Below the pieces are notes generated by a model. That model made no database searches. It saw only the letters and a program-made list of their open reading frames with translations, and was not told the origin of the DNA. Made by a program: the position numbers and the translations under genes. DNA of 64,000 nucleotides, taken from assembly GCA_963747535.1 (NCBI GenBank), contig CAVVFX010000006.1:310001-374000 (forward strand). The letters run 5' to 3'. Positions 61,158 through 64,000 of the stretch are shown here, in pieces (positions within the stretch are counted from its first letter, which is position 1; every line of letters starts with the position of its first letter). Source of the stretch: CAVVFX01 sp963747535. GTDB taxonomy: Bacteria > Acidobacteriota > Terriglobia > Bryobacterales > Bryobacteraceae.

Positions 61158-63779
61158 TTGGACCTCGCTATCTTTCCCCAGGCAGGCAAAGCAATTCCGG
61201 CGAGGGGAGAAAGCCCCGCCGGTAGACCGGCAACTCCCCGCGGAAGATCGGGACGGAAACGTACGGGCAGCCGGAACGTTCCGCCTGCACAACTCACTTC
61301 GACTTCCGAACCTTCTGCGAAGATCGCCGGTATTCACGGCCACGTGCGGCTTGGCCGCGAGTTCGGCAATTCCAGGCGCCGAGAGACTCAGTTCATCGGA
61401 GCCGAAAATGTGATGCATCGGTACCAGCAGCCACTCACCCTCACGCGGTTCAAAGGCGGCGGGAATGTCGCTGAAATAGGACTGGCCGTTGACTGGCGCG
61501 GGCTCCAACATGCGCACGCCTGCATCGCCGCCACGCAACGGTCCGCCGACCTCTTTCTGATAAGTATTGACCGCCTGAATGGAGTTCCAACCCGGCGACC
61601 AGAAAAACGGAATGAGGGCTGCGGGCGGCTGGTCTGGCGTACCTTCCATGGAAAACGAAAGCGGCGAATCGGGATCGTCGGGTGGCTTGGGCTCGGACAC
61701 ATCGATGTTCACGAGCATGGCCGTTCGCCCGCTCTCGCGATGCGGCGAGCGTGGGATTTTGGCCCCGGCGATGCGAAATGCGGCTGACGGCGCGGCCTCA
61801 CGTACCGCTGCAAGTTGCGGCAATGCACTCGCCATCGCCGCAAGCACATCATCCAGGTCATGCCAGTGATCCGGCTTCAACCATCGCCAACTTGCCAAGA
61901 CTTCATTCTGTGGAACGAACACCTGGAAGAATCGCTGGGCGCGCCCTTCGCTGCTGACGAAAGTGCCGTCGGATTCGGCAAAGGTTCCGGCCGGCAGAAC
62001 CAGCTCGGCTTTCTCGGCCGTCGGATTGGCGAGGTGATCGAGGACGATCACATGCGCCGCAGTTTTGAGGAACGAGTCGACTTCAGCCGCGGGCGCGCGA
62101 CGGTAGAGATCGTTTTCCAGGATGATCACCGTGTCGGCATGTCCATCCCTGACCGCTTGAAATGCCGCGCTCAAGCGGCTTTCCGCCCATCAAGCTCGCG
62201 CCGACAGTATTGCATTCGGGCGCGGTAAAGCTGAGCGCGGCCTTCGCCGCCATCGCTACATTCGCGGCCGCTTGAATCACGGCCTCGCTGCCGCAACTCG
62301 TACCGGAAATCACCAGCGGCTTTTTGGCAGCTTTGAGTGCGCGGGCGATCTCGCCAGCCAGCGGGAAATCCTCCGTGCGAGGGCGCGCGCGAATCGAGCG
62401 CATGTGCCACGGCGAATCCCAGACGGGCCAAATCATCGGGCGCGGCGTGGAAGGTGGCCGTAGCGACCTCGTCCAGGCGAGTGGCATACGGCGTCGCAAT
62501 ATAGAGCGGGCCTTTCGCATCCTGTATCGCGTCGCGCACTCCATGGTCCAGCCAGAGCGGGACTTTCAAACTCTTCGGCGATCTCCATGGGCTGCTGGCG
62601 CACGGACTGGCGCACAGCTAACGCCATTCGCGGGGCAACGTTGGTTACGTCTTCGCCCAGGATGAATACGGCGTCGCACTCCTCGATCTCCCGTATCGTG
62701 GGCGTCCGCATGGGACCGCGCCGCAAAATCTCGAGCGATCCGTCCAACCAGCTTTGCCTCGTCATCGGCCATGCCGGAATGGAAGCGGTCCGGACCAACC
62801 AGAGTGCGCAGGGCAAAGTTGGCTTCCAGCGACGCGCGCGGCGAGCCAATCCCGATGACACGGCCATTCGTCATCCTTTCGCGTAGATGTTGTCGGGCTG
62901 ACGCAGCGGAAGTAGCGCGGCCTTCCAGCATGGGCTCGTGGATAACGTCGGTCGCTGTTGACGAACTCATACCCAAACCTTCCGCGGTCACACAAGAAGT
63001 AGCCGTTCACTTCGTGGTTGTAGCGGTTGACGATGCGGCGCAGCGTCCCGTAGCGCTCGCCGGCAGTCGTGTTGCAGCCGAGAGCGCAGTGCACGCAAAC
63101 CGAGGGAGCAAACTGCTGGTCCCACTTTCGGGCGTAATGGTGCTTGTAGGGTTTTATCGGTGAATACCCCGGTCGGACAGATTTCCACCAGGTTGCCGCT
63201 GAATTCGTTCTCCAGAACGCCATCTTCGTGACGGCCGAAGAAGACCGTGTTCCGCGAGGCGAACGCGTTCAAATCACGGCCGCCCGCGTAGTCGCGATAG
63301 TAGCGCACGCAGCGGTAGCACTGGATGCACCGGTTCATCTCGTGATTCACCAGCGGGCCCAGGTTCTGATTGCGAAACGTGCGCTTCTCGAATTCGTAAC
63401 GGCGATAGTCGTGACCGGTCATCACGGTCATATCCTGCAGAGTGGCACTCGCCCCCTCGTCGCACACCGGGCAGTCATGCGGATGATTCAGCATGAGTCC
63501 CTCGATGATGCCGGCGCGGAATGCCGCAGCTTCCGGATCGTCGATCGAGATGCGCGTGCCTTCCGCGGCCGGAGTCATACAGGACATGACAATCTTGCCG
63601 TGCTCATCGTGCTCGTCCTTGAACTGCTTGACGGCGCACTGGCGGCAGGCGCCCACCGATCCCAGCGCCGGATGCCAGCAGAAGTACGGCAACTTGAAAC
63701 CCTGCGAAAGACACCCGTGGAGCAGGTTCTCATCCGGATTCATCTGGTACGGTTTGTTTTCAACGTAGACGGTCGCCAT
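61154..63779 (-). pseudogene. nuoG: NADH-quinone oxidoreductase subunit G, seven frameshifts
   Basis: Iron-sulfur subunit with 2Fe-2S and [4Fe-4S] sites and a molybdopterin-type domain. Seen in order over several frames: CLSQGFKLPYFCWHPALGSVGACRQCAV, CPVCDEGASATLQD, HEMNRCIQCYRCVRYYRD, CVHCALGCN, DRFHSGMADDEA, ECDAVFILGEDVTNVAPRM, KPLVISGTSCGSEAV, ILENDLYRRAP, LPAGTFAESDGTFVSSEGRAQRF, and the tail ending LPAWGKIARSK. Frame changes at about 63150, 62944, 62744, 62569, 62370, 62173 and 61320, each repaired by removing one base. Ends with an ATGA overlap with nuoH. Confidence 0.88.
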
Positions 63780-63781
63780 AC

Positions 63782-64000
63782 CTATCTCCAGGGGCAGCGG
63801 TGCTCGCTGATGTGCCGTTCGAAATCATCGCGAAAGTATTTCAACGCGGTCTGCAACGGGTCCGCGGCGCCGGGCGCCAGCGCGCAGAACGTGTTGCCGG
63901 GACCCCACATGTTGGCTTGCGACGCGAGCTTCTCGAGGTCGCCCGGCTTGCCGTGGCCATCCTCCATGGACTTCAGAATCCGCTCCGCCCATCCCAGACC
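63782..64000 (-). CDS. nuoF: NADH-quinone oxidoreductase subunit F, C-terminal end
   Basis: Last 72 residues: LGWAERILKSMEDGHGKPGDLEKLASQ, GNTFCALAPGAADPLQTALKYFRDDFE, the region that holds the last Cys of the N3 [4Fe-4S] cluster (GNTFC) of the NADH-binding subunit. The start lies beyond the window. Followed by nuoG after 2 bp. In frame without lesion over this short stretch. Confidence 0.92.
   Translation of the reverse strand, partial: GLGWAERILKSMEDGHGKPGDLEKLASQANMWGPGNTFCALAPGAADPLQTALKYFRDDFERHISEHRCPWR

Noticed and set aside
61158..63779. Programmed frameshifting to explain nuoG
   Set aside because: Seven sites with no shared slippery sequence or stem are not plausible for programmed events; sequence error or decay is simpler.
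1..64000. tRNA, rRNA and CRISPR features
   Set aside because: No T-loop-like word with a matching cloverleaf, no rRNA stretch and no spaced repeat array was found by eye; a covariance search would be needed to exclude small RNAs.

Overview
The window is GC-rich bacterial DNA that most resembles Acidobacteriota of the Bryobacterales/Solibacter type. The basis is two secreted proteins with the C-terminal domain known as TIGR03437 (abundant in Solibacter genomes), DUF4097 proteins behind an ECF sigma/anti-sigma pair, a matrixin-like secreted protease and frequent ATGA gene overlaps. This placement is inference; no rRNA or tRNA gene was found.

Layout. 1-3.3 kb (minus): head of a division and cell wall cluster, mraZ-rsmH-ftsL-ftsI, with ftsI running off the window. 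3.8-13.1 kb: housekeeping genes (thymidine kinase, EF-P, SelA, FkbM methyltransferase, YchF, MoxR ATPase, SDR reductase, secreted glycine-zipper protein, leucyl aminopeptidase). 13.2-23.4 kb: accessory island with vapB and a frameshifted vapC, an antitoxin with a nonsense-mutated MazF/PemK toxin, a frameshifted integrase, an operon of a periplasmic TPR-repeat protein and a transmembrane TIR protein, hicBA, and a complete recombinase-in-trio (RIT) element with perfect 36-bp inverted repeats. 23.8-33.7 kb: sulfatase, alpha/beta hydrolase, a sigma/anti-sigma/DUF4097 operon, a decayed MNT-HEPN toxin-antitoxin gene, a secreted metalloprotease operon, a Flp pilin and a CpaC-N-like protein. 34-44.4 kb: sugar-phosphate genes (HAD phosphatase, transaldolase, transketolase, class II aldolase) mixed with an ECF sigma factor, Mpg glycosylase and many gene remnants (EgtD, flavin disulfide reductase, histidine kinase, PD40 protein, TIGR03437 protein with an inverted tail). 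44.7-49.8 kb: four-gene FUSC-type efflux operon. 50.6-54 kb: MOSC-reductase-ferredoxin fusion, beta-carbonic anhydrase, and remnants that echo the 38-44 kb region. 54-64 kb (minus): complex I operon nuoF(partial)-G-H-I-J-K-L-M-N.

Two themes stand out. First, at least three families of short hairpin-forming or direct repeats recur between genes. Second, many genes carry a single lesion. In nuoG-nuoH-nuoI there are nine frameshifts, each consistent with one extra base in a short run, which suggests sequence error as much as decay; elsewhere the lesions are mostly one-base losses, stop codons or recombination scars. The most interesting candidate system is the TIR/TPR operon, whose topology suggests a periplasmic sensor coupled to a cytoplasmic TIR effector.
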